DNA of 64,000 nt from Deltaproteobacteria bacterium IMCC39524 (GTDB lineage: Bacteria > Desulfobacterota > Desulfuromonadia > Desulfuromonadales > BM103): the NCBI GenBank assembly GCA_029667085.1, contig JARUHJ010000003.1:434001-498000 (forward strand), in the 5' to 3' direction. Position numbers and translations under genes: made by a program. Positions 18,537 to 27,395 of this stretch are shown piece after piece (position 1 is the first letter of the stretch; every line of letters begins with the position of its first letter). A model generated the notes under the pieces. That model saw only the letters and a program-made list of their open reading frames with translations. It searched no databases and was not told where the DNA came from.

Positions 18537-18974
18537 TTAGTATTTGTGCCGTTTGCGACCTGTGAGGTAAGACTGGTCCGGGATGACCTGTAATCCCTCC
18601 ATCGCTGTCCGTCCAAGCAACATTCGGAACTTCATATTGTCGCGATTGGTCAGCGTCATTTCGATTTGACGGGGCAGGTCTCCAATCAGGATGGTTGTTT
18701 CTATGACGTAGCGCATCTCACGGTGGCCGCCGGAGTCGCTGACTTCACGAAAATCTTTGATCGGCGCTTCGCAGAAGATTTCAACGTCCAGCCTCTTCTG
18801 CAAGGGGTGCACGCCGAAACGGACCATCTGTCGACCCTCTCTGGTGAAGGGTTCCACAAAAAAAGCGTGTAACGCAGAGGTGCGCGCACCCGTATCGATC
18901 TTTGCCTTGATGGCTGGGACTTGGAGTTCTGGCAACGCCAGCCATTCGCGCCAACCGATTATCGTCTGATCCAT
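18537..18974 (-). CDS. RimB-like retropepsin-fold protease (ATP-dependent zinc protease family)
   Basis: 145 residues from ATG 18972-18974, which has GAGG five bases upstream. The family (COG4067) has a retropepsin-like fold despite its name; [17 protein letters not shown] carries the DTGA catalytic Asp motif and [13 protein letters not shown] the second conserved region. In Pseudomonas, RimB is encoded with RimK and controls its ligase activity on the ribosome. It is the first gene of a run rimB-rimK-aspartoacylase-corA-mscS, all minus strand with short gaps or overlaps. Confidence 0.9.
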   Translation of the reverse strand: MDQTIIGWREWLALPELQVPAIKAKIDTGARTSALHAFFVEPFTREGRQMVRFGVHPLQKRLDVEIFCEAPIKDFREVSDSGGHREMRYVIETTILIGDLPRQIEMTLTNRDNMKFRMLLGRTAMEGLQVIPDQSYLTGRKRHKY

Positions 18975-19267
18975 CGTTGCCTCGTTCAGTGATACGCTAT
19001 TCAATTCTAACCGATTGTGCTAATTATGCACGTCTGAAGCTCTTGTACTTTTAATAGGTTATGTTGCACAAGCAGAAAAATGCAGGGGCCTGTTTTTTTG
19101 CAATAAATATCGTTCCGATACGTGTTGAGCAGAAGGGGTTGTATTTGACATGGCCTGGGCTCTGAAGTAGAAATGAAGCTCGGTTCAGTTTTTGGTTTGC
19201 CGGGTGTAAGCCCCTCATGCCCCTTCACTGTGCGTCGCTTTTAAATTGGAAGGTTGGGATCAATACA

Positions 19268-20044
19268 ATGAACGATTATTTCCCGAGTCGGTGGCAAGAG
19301 GTTTTGCGCCACAACGATCTTGATAGTTTCGAGAAGTTGTGGGCTTTGCAGCTCGAGTGGTTCGAAGAGCCCAATCAGAGACGTGGTGGCTGGAGCGGGG
19401 TGTCACGTTGTGATCTGGATTTGCCAGATGGAGGCAAGGTCGGTGTTTTCATCAAGCGGCAGGAGAACCATATTACCCGAACCCTGTTTCATCCTTTCGG
19501 CATGTCGACGTTCATCCGGGAGATAGAAAATATTCTTCGTTTTAAAGAGGCGGAGGTTCCTGCTCTTGAGCCGGTTTATTTTGCAGTGCGCAAGGTCGAT
19601 GGTGATCTGCGGGCCATTGTTTGTACGGAAGCCCTGGATGGCTATGAACCGCTGGAAAATCTTACCGAGCGCTGGTTAAAAGAGGGTTGGCCTGATAGGC
19701 AAACGCGACACCGGTTGATGAAGGCAGTCGCATCGGTTATGTCCAGAATGCATGACCACAAGATTCAGCATAACTGTTTTTACCCGAAGCATATCTTTGT
19801 CCGTTTTGCCGGGGACGAAATCAGCATCCGCATTATCGACCTGGAAAAAGCCAAGGTGAAAGTGTTTCGTCGGCACGCAAGTTTCCGCGACCTTTACGCC
19901 CTTAATCGACACGCTCAGGGTTGGAGCCGGACAGACCGGCTGCGTTTTTTTCTGCTCTACCTCGGTCAGGGTCGGCTGGATCCTGCGGCCAAGGAGCTTT
20001 GGCGCAGGATCGTGAAACGCACCATCCTCAAGGCTAAAAGCTAG
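19268..20044 (+). CDS. Lipopolysaccharide kinase (WaaP/InaA-like)
   Basis: 258 residues from ATG 19268; an upstream in-frame ATG gives a longer N-terminus unlike the family. The fold is a protein-kinase-like domain: GGKVGVFIKRQEN holds the ATP-binding Lys, FIREIENILRFKEAEVP the alpha-C Glu, HDHKIQHNCFYPKHIFV the catalytic loop with HN in place of HGD, and IRIIDLEKAKVK the metal-binding Asp. WaaP kinases phosphorylate core heptose or Kdo. It is alone on the plus strand between rimB and a methyltransferase gene and has only a weak upstream ribosome site. Confidence 0.88.
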   Translation: MNDYFPSRWQEVLRHNDLDSFEKLWALQLEWFEEPNQRRGGWSGVSRCDLDLPDGGKVGVFIKRQENHITRTLFHPFGMSTFIREIENILRFKEAEVPALEPVYFAVRKVDGDLRAIVCTEALDGYEPLENLTERWLKEGWPDRQTRHRLMKAVASVMSRMHDHKIQHNCFYPKHIFVRFAGDEISIRIIDLEKAKVKVFRRHASFRDLYALNRHAQGWSRTDRLRFFLLYLGQGRLDPAAKELWRRIVKRTILKAKS

Positions 20045-20063
20045 GTCTTCGGGCCGTGGCTGC

Positions 20064-20816
20064 TTACTGCTTGATAATCAGCACAGACCCGCTTTTGTCA
20101 GGCATGGGAACGGGCAGCTCAACTTTGTCAGCGAAGAAATCATCCACGGCTTTGCGCGCTCCGATCCAGGCGTTGTAGTCGTGAACCAGGATGATGCCCC
20201 TGGTGCTCATGCGCGGATAAAAATACTTGAGACCTTCCATGGTCGGTTCATAGAGATCGGCGTCGAGGTGGACAAAAGCGAACTTCTGCTCGGGAAAATC
20301 TGCGGGCAGGCTGTCGGGAAAGTAACCCTGGTGAAAAGTGACATTATCGTTCTGCGGAGAGATAAACTGCTTAACCTTCGGGATCGAAGTGTCAGAGAAT
20401 TTGCTGCCCTTGGTCTCGAAATCCGTATGACCTTTCTCTGCGCTGACGCTTCTGTCGGTAAAACCTTCAAAGGTGTCGAACAGGTGCAGTTGTCGTTCCG
20501 GCACGTAGTGATGAATCAGTCGTGCGGTATTCCCCTTGTAGACTCCGAGTTCTGCAAAAGCCCCCTCAATATTCTTTTCGACTAAAGTCCTCAACATGAG
20601 CGTGATCATGTCCCGGCGCGTATTGTCCCAGGGTTCCAGGTTCTTGACCTGCCGTTTGTCTTCATCCCCTTTGGGATAGAAGCCACCTGTTTCACTGCGG
20701 AGCGAAGCGTTGTTCCAACGGGACTTGGGGTTGATGTCCATTTGGCCCTGCAGGAAGAACGAACTGTTTTGAAAAAAAGGCGTAAATTTTTTTAAAATGG
20801 ACTTGGCAAGTTTCAT
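20064..20816 (-). CDS. TylF/MycF-type class I methyltransferase
   Basis: 250 residues. The SAM fold is seen in GAFAELGVYKGNTARLIHH, the acidic RQLHLFDTFEGFTD, FAFVHLDADLYEPT with the metal-binding Asp residues, and IILVHDYNAWIGARKAVDDF. TylF-family enzymes O-methylate sugars. Beside a LPS kinase it may modify a cell-surface glycan, but that is inference from position. GGGAGG lies eleven bases upstream of the ATG. The 3' ends of this gene and the LPS kinase face each other 20 bases apart. Confidence 0.88.
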   Translation of the reverse strand: MKLAKSILKKFTPFFQNSSFFLQGQMDINPKSRWNNASLRSETGGFYPKGDEDKRQVKNLEPWDNTRRDMITLMLRTLVEKNIEGAFAELGVYKGNTARLIHHYVPERQLHLFDTFEGFTDRSVSAEKGHTDFETKGSKFSDTSIPKVKQFISPQNDNVTFHQGYFPDSLPADFPEQKFAFVHLDADLYEPTMEGLKYFYPRMSTRGIILVHDYNAWIGARKAVDDFFADKVELPVPMPDKSGSVLIIKQ

Positions 20817-21130
20817 TGCTTGCGAGCCTCCCTAAGGTTTTGATTTGAATGATCTAGACGATAGCTTGAAGAGAAATGTGAATCAAGTTGAAAGGCGGCA
20901 TCAATCTAAGACAAGTGAACGGTAAAGTAAAGGCTGTCCCTGCAGTCAGATCCTCGCAATTTTTCAGGATGATAGAAGAAGTTAAGGTTTCCCTTCTGTT
21001 CAGTGGTGAGAATGTTCCCCTGCTTGCAATGAAGTAAAAGCGTTTAGCAGGTTTCTCATGACCCTGGTCTCGTGTACAATTAGGGCAGCTTTATGACGCT
21101 ATATTCATTCCTCAAGTTCAGGCCACTGTC
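20817..21130. other. Divergent intergenic region, no gene seen
   Basis: 314 bases between a minus-strand methyltransferase gene and the plus-strand hybrid kinase gene. It must hold both promoters. I see no RNA gene, no repeat and no convincing consensus box. Confidence 0.5.
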
Positions 21131-23836
21131 ATGTCAAATGAAGAGGACCGTTTCAGAAAGATGGTAGAGTCCTCCCAAGATTGGTTCTGGGAGTTTGACG
21201 AAAATGCTTGTTTTACCTATGCAAGTCCGCAAATCCGAACTTTGCTCGGCTATGACCCCAGTGAGTTGATCGGCCTGAACGCCTTCGACCTGATGGATCC
21301 TGATGAGGCCGAGCGTGTCCATGAGCACTTTGACCCAGTCGCAAAAAAATACCTGCCCTTCAATAATCTAATCAATATAAACCGCCACAAAGATGGTCGT
21401 GAGGTTGTGATTGAATCGAGTGGCACGCCTATCTTTGATGAGGAAGGTCAATTCCGCGGATATCGGGGCATCGATCGCGATATTACTGCGCGTAAGGAAG
21501 GGGCAGATGAGCTACGGGAAAGCAAAGAGAGGCTCCAAAACATCTTTGACACGTCTTCGGAGTGGATCTGGGAAATTGACCTTTCAGGACGGCATACCTA
21601 TTCAAATCAAAGTCTCTTGAATCTACTGGGTTATGACCCCGATAAAATTGTAGGGAGGGTTTACTCTGATTTCCTGCATGAAGACGATGCACAAGCGGCA
21701 AAAAAGCTTTTTCCCAAATTTGTTGCTGAGAAGCGGGGCTGGCACGGCTGGGTCTTGCGTTGGCGGCACAGGGATGGGAGTTATCGTTTTCTTGAGAGCA
21801 ATGCGACACCAATATTTAATTCAGCTGGCGAGGTTGCGGGTTTCAGGGGGGCTGATCGCGACATCACCGAGCGCAAGGAGATGGAAGAGAGCTATCGCCG
21901 ACTGGCCAGCCTCACCTCGGATTACGTTCATTACTGTACGCGGAAAGGAGATAGTCCGTTTCGGGTCCAATGGGTTGACGGCGCGATCAGTTCAATCTCT
22001 GGCTACCGCATCAAGGATGTGCTCTCGATGGGTTGCTTCCTCCCTCTGGTTCACCCGGACGACCAACAAACCGTGACCGCCTATCTCCTCAGTCTGGAGC
22101 CGGGGGATCGCAAGTCGCTCGAGTTCCGGATTGTGACACAAGAGAAGGAGATACGCTGGGTCTCTGAGAAAAGCCGATGTGAGGCGGGACAGTCTGAGGG
22201 AGAGTTGATCTTACTGGGCGCTGTTACCGATATCACCGAGCGGAAGCTGGCTGAAGAAGACTTACTAAATAGCCGGGAGATGTTGATTCAAGCTAAACAG
22301 CTTGCCCGGGTCGGTAGTTGGCATCTTGATGTTGCCAGTTATCAGTTGACCTGGTCTGAAGAGACTCTTCGCCTCTTCGGGGTTGATCCCCAAACCTTTG
22401 ATTTTAGCTATGACGCATTTCTGAAAGTTGTTCATCCCGAGGATCGTGCCGCAGTTGATGCTGCCTACTCAAATTCTCTGCGTGACGGGTGGAGTACTTA
22501 TGAGATCGAGCACAGGATCGTCAGGCAAGATACAGGTGAAGTTCGCCATGTGTATGAAAAATGTCGACATGAACGCGATGCCAACGGCGTGATCATCAGC
22601 TCCATTGGCATGGTTCAGGACGTTACCGAGCGCAAGACAAATGAAGCCGCGCTGCTGGCAGCCACGCAAGCTGCTGAGGCCGCCAACCGCGCAAAGGGCC
22701 TGTTCCTGGCAAAAGTGAGCCATGAAATCCGCACCCCCATGACGTCCATCATCGGTTTTGGTGAACTGTTGGAGGACACCGCGTTGGATCCGGAACAGCA
22801 GGAATACCTCGCAGCAATCAACTCTTCCGCTAACACCCTGTCCTTATTGATCGATGATGTGCTTGACCTGTCGAAGGTCGATACAGGAGAGCTTGCTATA
22901 AAACCGGAAGGTTTCAGACTGCATGATTTCATCCGAAAGCTCGGCTCTCTTCTGGAACAGCAGCTCTCTTTGAAGGATCTTTCCTTGAAGGTCAGTATTG
23001 ATAAGGCGGTTCCGGAACTTTTGATTGGTGATACACTGCGGATTCAACAGGTACTGCTCAATCTTCTCGGCAATGCAATCAAGTTCACGGAAAAGGGAGA
23101 GGTCGGAATTGAGGTCTCTCTGCTTGAAAAAACGGGTGCCAGGGTCCTTCTTGATGTCGCTGTCAAAGATACCGGCATCGGTATCCCGACAGATCAGCTG
23201 AAAAAAATCTTTGAGCCCTTTGCACAGGCTCCCGGAGTCAATAGCCAGACCTACGGTGGCTCAGGGTTGGGCCTGTCCATCAGTCGAAGTCTTGCCGCCT
23301 TGATGGGAGGAAGTCTACGTGTTGAGAGTCGGGTGGGGGCCGGAAGTACTTTTCACTTAATCCTCCCTTTAAAGAGAAAGACCGGCCATATCGCAGAAAA
23401 GTCTCTTGCCGGGAGCGATGTCCCATTGTGGAAAGGCCCTACTTTAAATGTCCTGCTGGCGGAGGATAATCCTGTCAATACTCAGATTATAACAACAATT
23501 CTGGAAAACCTTGGTCATAGGGTCACGCACGCCGGCAATGGCAAGATCGCCATTGATCTCTTCAAGGCGAATGTTTTTGACCTTGTGCTCATGGATATTC
23601 AGATGCCGGTGATGGATGGTGTCAATGCCCTGACTCTCTTGCGTGAACTCGAACAGCTTAAAGGAAAGCCCCAGATAGTGATCGCTCTAACCGCTTTTGC
23701 TCTCATTGGTGATCGGGAGAAATATCTGGAGATGGGTTTTGACGGTTACTTGAGCAAGCCATTCACGACCAGGGCGCTGGTGGATGAGATGCTGCGCGTT
23801 CTTCCTGATAAAGTGAATCATGTCGCAGATATTTAA
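21131..23836 (+). CDS. Hybrid histidine kinase with four PAS domains and a receiver
   Basis: 901 residues, no membrane helix, so cytoplasmic. Four PAS-PAC units follow one another (about 1-125, 130-250, 255-375, 385-505), each ending in a PAC motif of type GYRGIDRDITARK, GFRGADRDITERK, GAVTDITERK and GMVQDVTERK. The HisKA domain has the phospho-acceptor His531 in KVSHEIRTPMTSIIGFGELL; the HATPase has NLLGNAIKFTEKG, DTGIGIPTDQL and GGSGLGLSISRSLAALMGG. The C-terminal receiver has the acceptor Asp822 in FDLVLMDIQMPVMDG and the Lys in GYLSKPF. The fourth PAS is closely similar to the PAS in the kinase at 59.5 kb. No partner regulator is adjacent. Confidence 0.95.
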   Translation: MSNEEDRFRKMVESSQDWFWEFDENACFTYASPQIRTLLGYDPSELIGLNAFDLMDPDEAERVHEHFDPVAKKYLPFNNLININRHKDGREVVIESSGTPIFDEEGQFRGYRGIDRDITARKEGADELRESKERLQNIFDTSSEWIWEIDLSGRHTYSNQSLLNLLGYDPDKIVGRVYSDFLHEDDAQAAKKLFPKFVAEKRGWHGWVLRWRHRDGSYRFLESNATPIFNSAGEVAGFRGADRDITERKEMEESYRRLASLTSDYVHYCTRKGDSPFRVQWVDGAISSISGYRIKDVLSMGCFLPLVHPDDQQTVTAYLLSLEPGDRKSLEFRIVTQEKEIRWVSEKSRCEAGQSEGELILLGAVTDITERKLAEEDLLNSREMLIQAKQLARVGSWHLDVASYQLTWSEETLRLFGVDPQTFDFSYDAFLKVVHPEDRAAVDAAYSNSLRDGWSTYEIEHRIVRQDTGEVRHVYEKCRHERDANGVIISSIGMVQDVTERKTNEAALLAATQAAEAANRAKGLFLAKVSHEIRTPMTSIIGFGELLEDTALDPEQQEYLAAINSSANTLSLLIDDVLDLSKVDTGELAIKPEGFRLHDFIRKLGSLLEQQLSLKDLSLKVSIDKAVPELLIGDTLRIQQVLLNLLGNAIKFTEKGEVGIEVSLLEKTGARVLLDVAVKDTGIGIPTDQLKKIFEPFAQAPGVNSQTYGGSGLGLSISRSLAALMGGSLRVESRVGAGSTFHLILPLKRKTGHIAEKSLAGSDVPLWKGPTLNVLLAEDNPVNTQIITTILENLGHRVTHAGNGKIAIDLFKANVFDLVLMDIQMPVMDGVNALTLLRELEQLKGKPQIVIALTAFALIGDREKYLEMGFDGYLSKPFTTRALVDEMLRVLPDKVNHVADI

Positions 23837-23951
23837 TGGCGTATTTTTTATTGTTGCGGAGTTTGAAGTTTCATTCCCTGAAGATACCTATTGCGGAGAT
23901 GACCGCTTTGTATAAACCTTTTAAATTGGCCTCTGCAGCTTTGCGAAACCT

Positions 23952-24575
23952 ATGCTAACCCCAATCATACAAGGCTTCACCCTTGGTGCCAGCCTGATCA
24001 TTGCGATTGGCAGTCAGAACGCATTTGTCCTGCGCCAGGGTTTGAGGAAGGAATACGTATTCACCATCTGCAGTATCTGTTTTTTGTGTGATGCGTTGCT
24101 TATTCTCCTCGGGGTCGGCGGCTTTGGAGCTTTGGTCGCATCGTCAGAAGGTCTTATGCTGACTGCCCGCTGGGGGGGAGCCCTCTTTCTGTTCGTCTAC
24201 GGAGTGAAGTCTTTCCGATCAGCGCTTAAAGCGGAGGCCATGGAGGTTGATCCGTCAGATCAGCCGGCCTCAGGGTTAACCTGGGCCATTGCGACAACTC
24301 TCGCTCTGACCCTGCTAAACCCACACGTCTACCTCGATACGGTCATTCTTCTCGGCAGTATCGCGGGCCAGTTTCCTGAAAACCAAAGGACCTCTTTCGC
24401 CATCGGTGCTGTCTGTGCCTCAATGCTTTGGTTTTACGGCTTGGGCTACGGTTCCCGTATTCTGACGCCTCTCTTTCGTAAAAAGAGTGCCTGGAAAATC
24501 CTCGATGTATTGATTGGCGGGATCATGTGGGCGATTGCGGGAAGCCTGCTCTGGCCGATTCTGTTTGCGGCATAA
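23952..24575 (+). CDS. LysE/ArgO-family amino-acid exporter
   Basis: 207 residues with six hydrophobic segments. The start LTPIIQGFTLGASLIIAIGS-QNAFVLRQGL is the family's signature, and LTLLNPHVYLDTVILLGSIA carries the conserved NPH. ArgO exports arginine and LysE lysine; the substrate here cannot be told. No LysG/ArgP-type LysR gene is adjacent, which is unusual. It lies 115 bases after the hybrid kinase gene. Confidence 0.93.
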   Translation: MLTPIIQGFTLGASLIIAIGSQNAFVLRQGLRKEYVFTICSICFLCDALLILLGVGGFGALVASSEGLMLTARWGGALFLFVYGVKSFRSALKAEAMEVDPSDQPASGLTWAIATTLALTLLNPHVYLDTVILLGSIAGQFPENQRTSFAIGAVCASMLWFYGLGYGSRILTPLFRKKSAWKILDVLIGGIMWAIAGSLLWPILFAA

Positions 24576-24694
24576 TCCATCATTTTGCAGTAATCAAAGG
24601 CTCAAAAGTTGGATCCTAGTACAAAGACAAGGAGCGACCCTGTAGGGTCTCTCTCATGGCGTTTATGGTTGTGACGAAGCTATGTTCTCCCGCC

Positions 24695-25747
24695 TTATTG
24701 CTTAGCCAGTTCGTCCCGCACCACTTTCAAATAATCGGCACCAATTTTCTCTCCCCATTTTTCGTACATCGGCTTGGCCTGTTCTATGAGCTGATCCCTG
24801 TCTTGCAAAGAGAGTGAATAGAAGGAGACGCCGCTGGCCTTGGCAGCCTCAATCTGCTCGGCCTGTTGCTTTTGAGTCAGAGAGCGGGCAACGGCACTTT
24901 CCTCTTTAATTGTATCGAGGAGGATCTGGCGAAGGTCTTGCGGGAGTTTGTTCAGCCAGCGTGTGTTGGTTAGGTGAATATAAAGGCCCTGTGCATAGTC
25001 GAGTTGGGTATAATTCTTCGCTACATTGAATTTGCCACTGATGTTGCAAACGATAGGCGTGTGGTCAAGGCCGGTAATGACGCCCGTCTGTAACGCTTGA
25101 GGGACATCAGGCCAAGGCATTACGGTAAATTTGAGCCCCCAGGCTTTGTAGAAGTCAATGTTGACCGGAGCTTGGGCGATTCGGAAGTTGATCGATTTTG
25201 CCTCAACGATGTTCTTGACGGGGGAATTGGTTGCCCAGCCATATGAGCCATAACCGGTGACGTCTGTGACGACGATGTTTTGTTCCAGCGCAGCATCCTG
25301 AAAGGGTTGCCAGAGTTTCGGAGTTTCCCGAAAATGGTCCAGCTTCTCAAAGGTGTCAACGACATAGGGAAGATTTACGATGCCGAGTGTGTCCGCTACA
25401 TTGGCCGCGGCAACGGAAGAGCTCATCATGCCGTGAACAGCTCCCATCTGCAGTTTGCGAATGACGTCCTTCTCTCCACCCAGTTGTGAAAGGGGTCTGA
25501 AGTCAACGAAGAGACGACCATCACTTTTTTCCCAGACCTTGTCACGGATACGGTAGCCAACGCCGACACCTTCGATCGCCGGGTGTCCAACGCATGACAA
25601 CAGGTAGGTGTGTTGCGCGCCGCTCGGATCGAACTTGGGTTTCCAGTTCGCTGTCGGGTCCTTGCCTTTGGCGGCGAAAGCTGAAGTACCCGTTAAGGTG
25701 GAGAGTGCGAAGAACAGAATGAAGAATGACATTTTCAGGGCATGCAT
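24695..25747 (-). CDS. TRAP transporter periplasmic binding protein (DctP-like), orphan
   Basis: 350 residues. Signal peptide MHALKMSFFILFFALSTLTGTSAFAAKG. The DctP fold is seen in GGEKDVIRKLQMGAVHGMMSS, FRIAQAPVNIDFYKAWGLKF with the conserved Arg that binds carboxylates, MPWPDVPQALQTGVITGLDHTP, and the helical C-terminus. It binds an organic acid for a DctQM permease, but no dctQ or dctM lies nearby, so it must work with a distant permease or serve as a sensor part. AGGAG precedes the ATG. It is divergent from the cytochrome gene. Confidence 0.9.
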   Translation of the reverse strand: MHALKMSFFILFFALSTLTGTSAFAAKGKDPTANWKPKFDPSGAQHTYLLSCVGHPAIEGVGVGYRIRDKVWEKSDGRLFVDFRPLSQLGGEKDVIRKLQMGAVHGMMSSSVAAANVADTLGIVNLPYVVDTFEKLDHFRETPKLWQPFQDAALEQNIVVTDVTGYGSYGWATNSPVKNIVEAKSINFRIAQAPVNIDFYKAWGLKFTVMPWPDVPQALQTGVITGLDHTPIVCNISGKFNVAKNYTQLDYAQGLYIHLTNTRWLNKLPQDLRQILLDTIKEESAVARSLTQKQQAEQIEAAKASGVSFYSLSLQDRDQLIEQAKPMYEKWGEKIGADYLKVVRDELAKQ

Positions 25748-25903
25748 CTGTGGGACTCCTTAAATTGAGAGGTTTTTCTAGTAGCGGCCTGATGCTAGTT
25801 CATTTATGAGAAAAAATCAATGGTGAGGTGGACAGGTGGCAAGCCTTCGGGATATTCTTTCTTGGTCTTCTCTAATGGTGTCTCTCGGTAAGGAGTTTAA
25901 GGT

Positions 25904-27241
25904 ATGAAACATTTGGTCTTGTTTGTCATGTCCGTTTTCCTTTTGGTTCTATTCTGTGGAGGAGAAGGGTTGCACGCTTCGAGTGGCGCGGCACAGGCAG
26001 AGGCCGTTGCCACAGCCGATGAAACCAAAGCAGCAACACCCCAATTGTTTAAGCCTGGCGCATTTGAGGACCCCAAAGTCTGCTCTACCTGTCATCGTGA
26101 TATCTATAATGAATGGTCGAAGTCCATGCATGCTTACGCATGGGAGGACAAGTGGTATCAGCCTGATTTTCTTCTGGCTCATCAGCAGACCGACGGTGCT
26201 ACTGATGTCCTCTGTGGCGCCTGTCATGCTCCCATTGCGGCGCGCACAGGGTTGTTGCCTCCAGCAGATGGAAGCAAGTTCGATGCTGCCTCGCTTCGTG
26301 GTATCTCCTGTGACTTTTGCCACACGGTGTCAGGTGTGAGTAATATGTACAACATGGGGCATGTCTCGGCACCCGGTAACGTGAAAATAGGGCCCCGTGG
26401 AGATGGCAAATCACTTTATCACAAGGTGAAAAACACGAAAATTCATACTCAAGCAGATTTCTGCGGCTCCTGTCATATGGTCATCCATCCTGCCACCGGT
26501 ACGCATATTATTGATACTTGGGACGACTGGAAGAACAACGAATATGGCAAGCAAGGTATCCGTTGCCAGGATTGTCACATGACACCCACACCCGGGATCA
26601 CCAAATCGCCAGGTCGTGCGGCCTTGATGGGTAAACCACGCGAAAACCTCGCTTTTCACGGATTTATCGGTGGCAGCTCTTATGCTCAGGATGAGATGGG
26701 CAACCACGAGCAGGCGGAACTATCCCGGGAGTTCCTGCGTGCCGCCGCCGAGGTCAAACTTGCTGAGAAGATCACGGATGACGGAACTCTTGAGCTGACA
26801 GTGGATGTTCACAATGTTGGTGCCGGCCACAAGATTCCCACCGGAACCACATATATCCGCATCATGTGGCTGCAGATTGAGGTGGTCGATAGCGAGGGCA
26901 AATTGGTCTACAGCTCAGGAATGGTTGATGACAAAAATTACGTCGACCCGAACGCAGTCTTCTTCCGGGTTCTTTTCAAAGATGCAGAGGGCAATTTGAC
27001 GGGTAAGAGCTGGCAAGCCCATGGTATTGGCTACGACAGGCGCATTCCCGCAAAGGGCAAGGACTGCGAAACCTATCGCATCGCGTTACCGGGTAAAGGT
27101 GATTACAAGGTCACCTCACGCCTCATGTATCGATCGATGACACAAGCTTCTCTGGATGCAATTTTTGAACAGACGGGTGAAGCTTTGCCGCCGGTTGTTA
27201 GTGTTGAGATGGCCGCGGCGCAAGCGAAGGTTAAATTCTAG
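25904..27241 (+). CDS. Periplasmic five-haem cytochrome c (c-554-like)
   Basis: 445 residues with an N-terminal signal (HLVLFVMSVFLLVLFCGG). Five CXXCH haem sites: CSTCH, CGACH, CDFCH, CGSCH and CQDCH, all before residue 230, plus spaced His that can serve as distal ligands (e.g. SMHAYAWE). The pattern is that of the cytochrome c-554/multihaem Cyt_c3-like proteins used in extracellular or periplasmic electron transfer. The C-terminal 200 residues form a haem-free beta domain (ELTVDVHNVGAGHKIPTGTT). The same five-site order and HxxPxG motif occur in the large cytochrome at 40-43 kb. AAGGAG precedes the ATG. Confidence 0.93.
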   Translation: MKHLVLFVMSVFLLVLFCGGEGLHASSGAAQAEAVATADETKAATPQLFKPGAFEDPKVCSTCHRDIYNEWSKSMHAYAWEDKWYQPDFLLAHQQTDGATDVLCGACHAPIAARTGLLPPADGSKFDAASLRGISCDFCHTVSGVSNMYNMGHVSAPGNVKIGPRGDGKSLYHKVKNTKIHTQADFCGSCHMVIHPATGTHIIDTWDDWKNNEYGKQGIRCQDCHMTPTPGITKSPGRAALMGKPRENLAFHGFIGGSSYAQDEMGNHEQAELSREFLRAAAEVKLAEKITDDGTLELTVDVHNVGAGHKIPTGTTYIRIMWLQIEVVDSEGKLVYSSGMVDDKNYVDPNAVFFRVLFKDAEGNLTGKSWQAHGIGYDRRIPAKGKDCETYRIALPGKGDYKVTSRLMYRSMTQASLDAIFEQTGEALPPVVSVEMAAAQAKVKF

Positions 27242-27349
27242 CCGAATCGCTGCGATGTCGGGGGAAAGAGAAAAAGAGCAAACTTGGGCAGGCCGTTTGG
27301 ATTAATGACAAGGTTCGGCAGAGTGTTAACTGTTCGAGTTGCCGTGCAG

Positions 27350-27378
27350 AGAGCAACAGATTGTTTATCTGTTGCTCT
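27350..27378 (+). terminator. Intrinsic terminator of the five-haem cytochrome gene
   Basis: Arms AGAGCAACAGAT (27350-27361) and ATCTGTTGCTCT (27367-27378) are perfect complements over 12 pairs with a 5-base loop; a run of T with one G follows. It also faces the convergent kinase gene. Confidence 0.9.
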
Positions 27379-27395
27379 TTTTTTGTTTTGAACGG

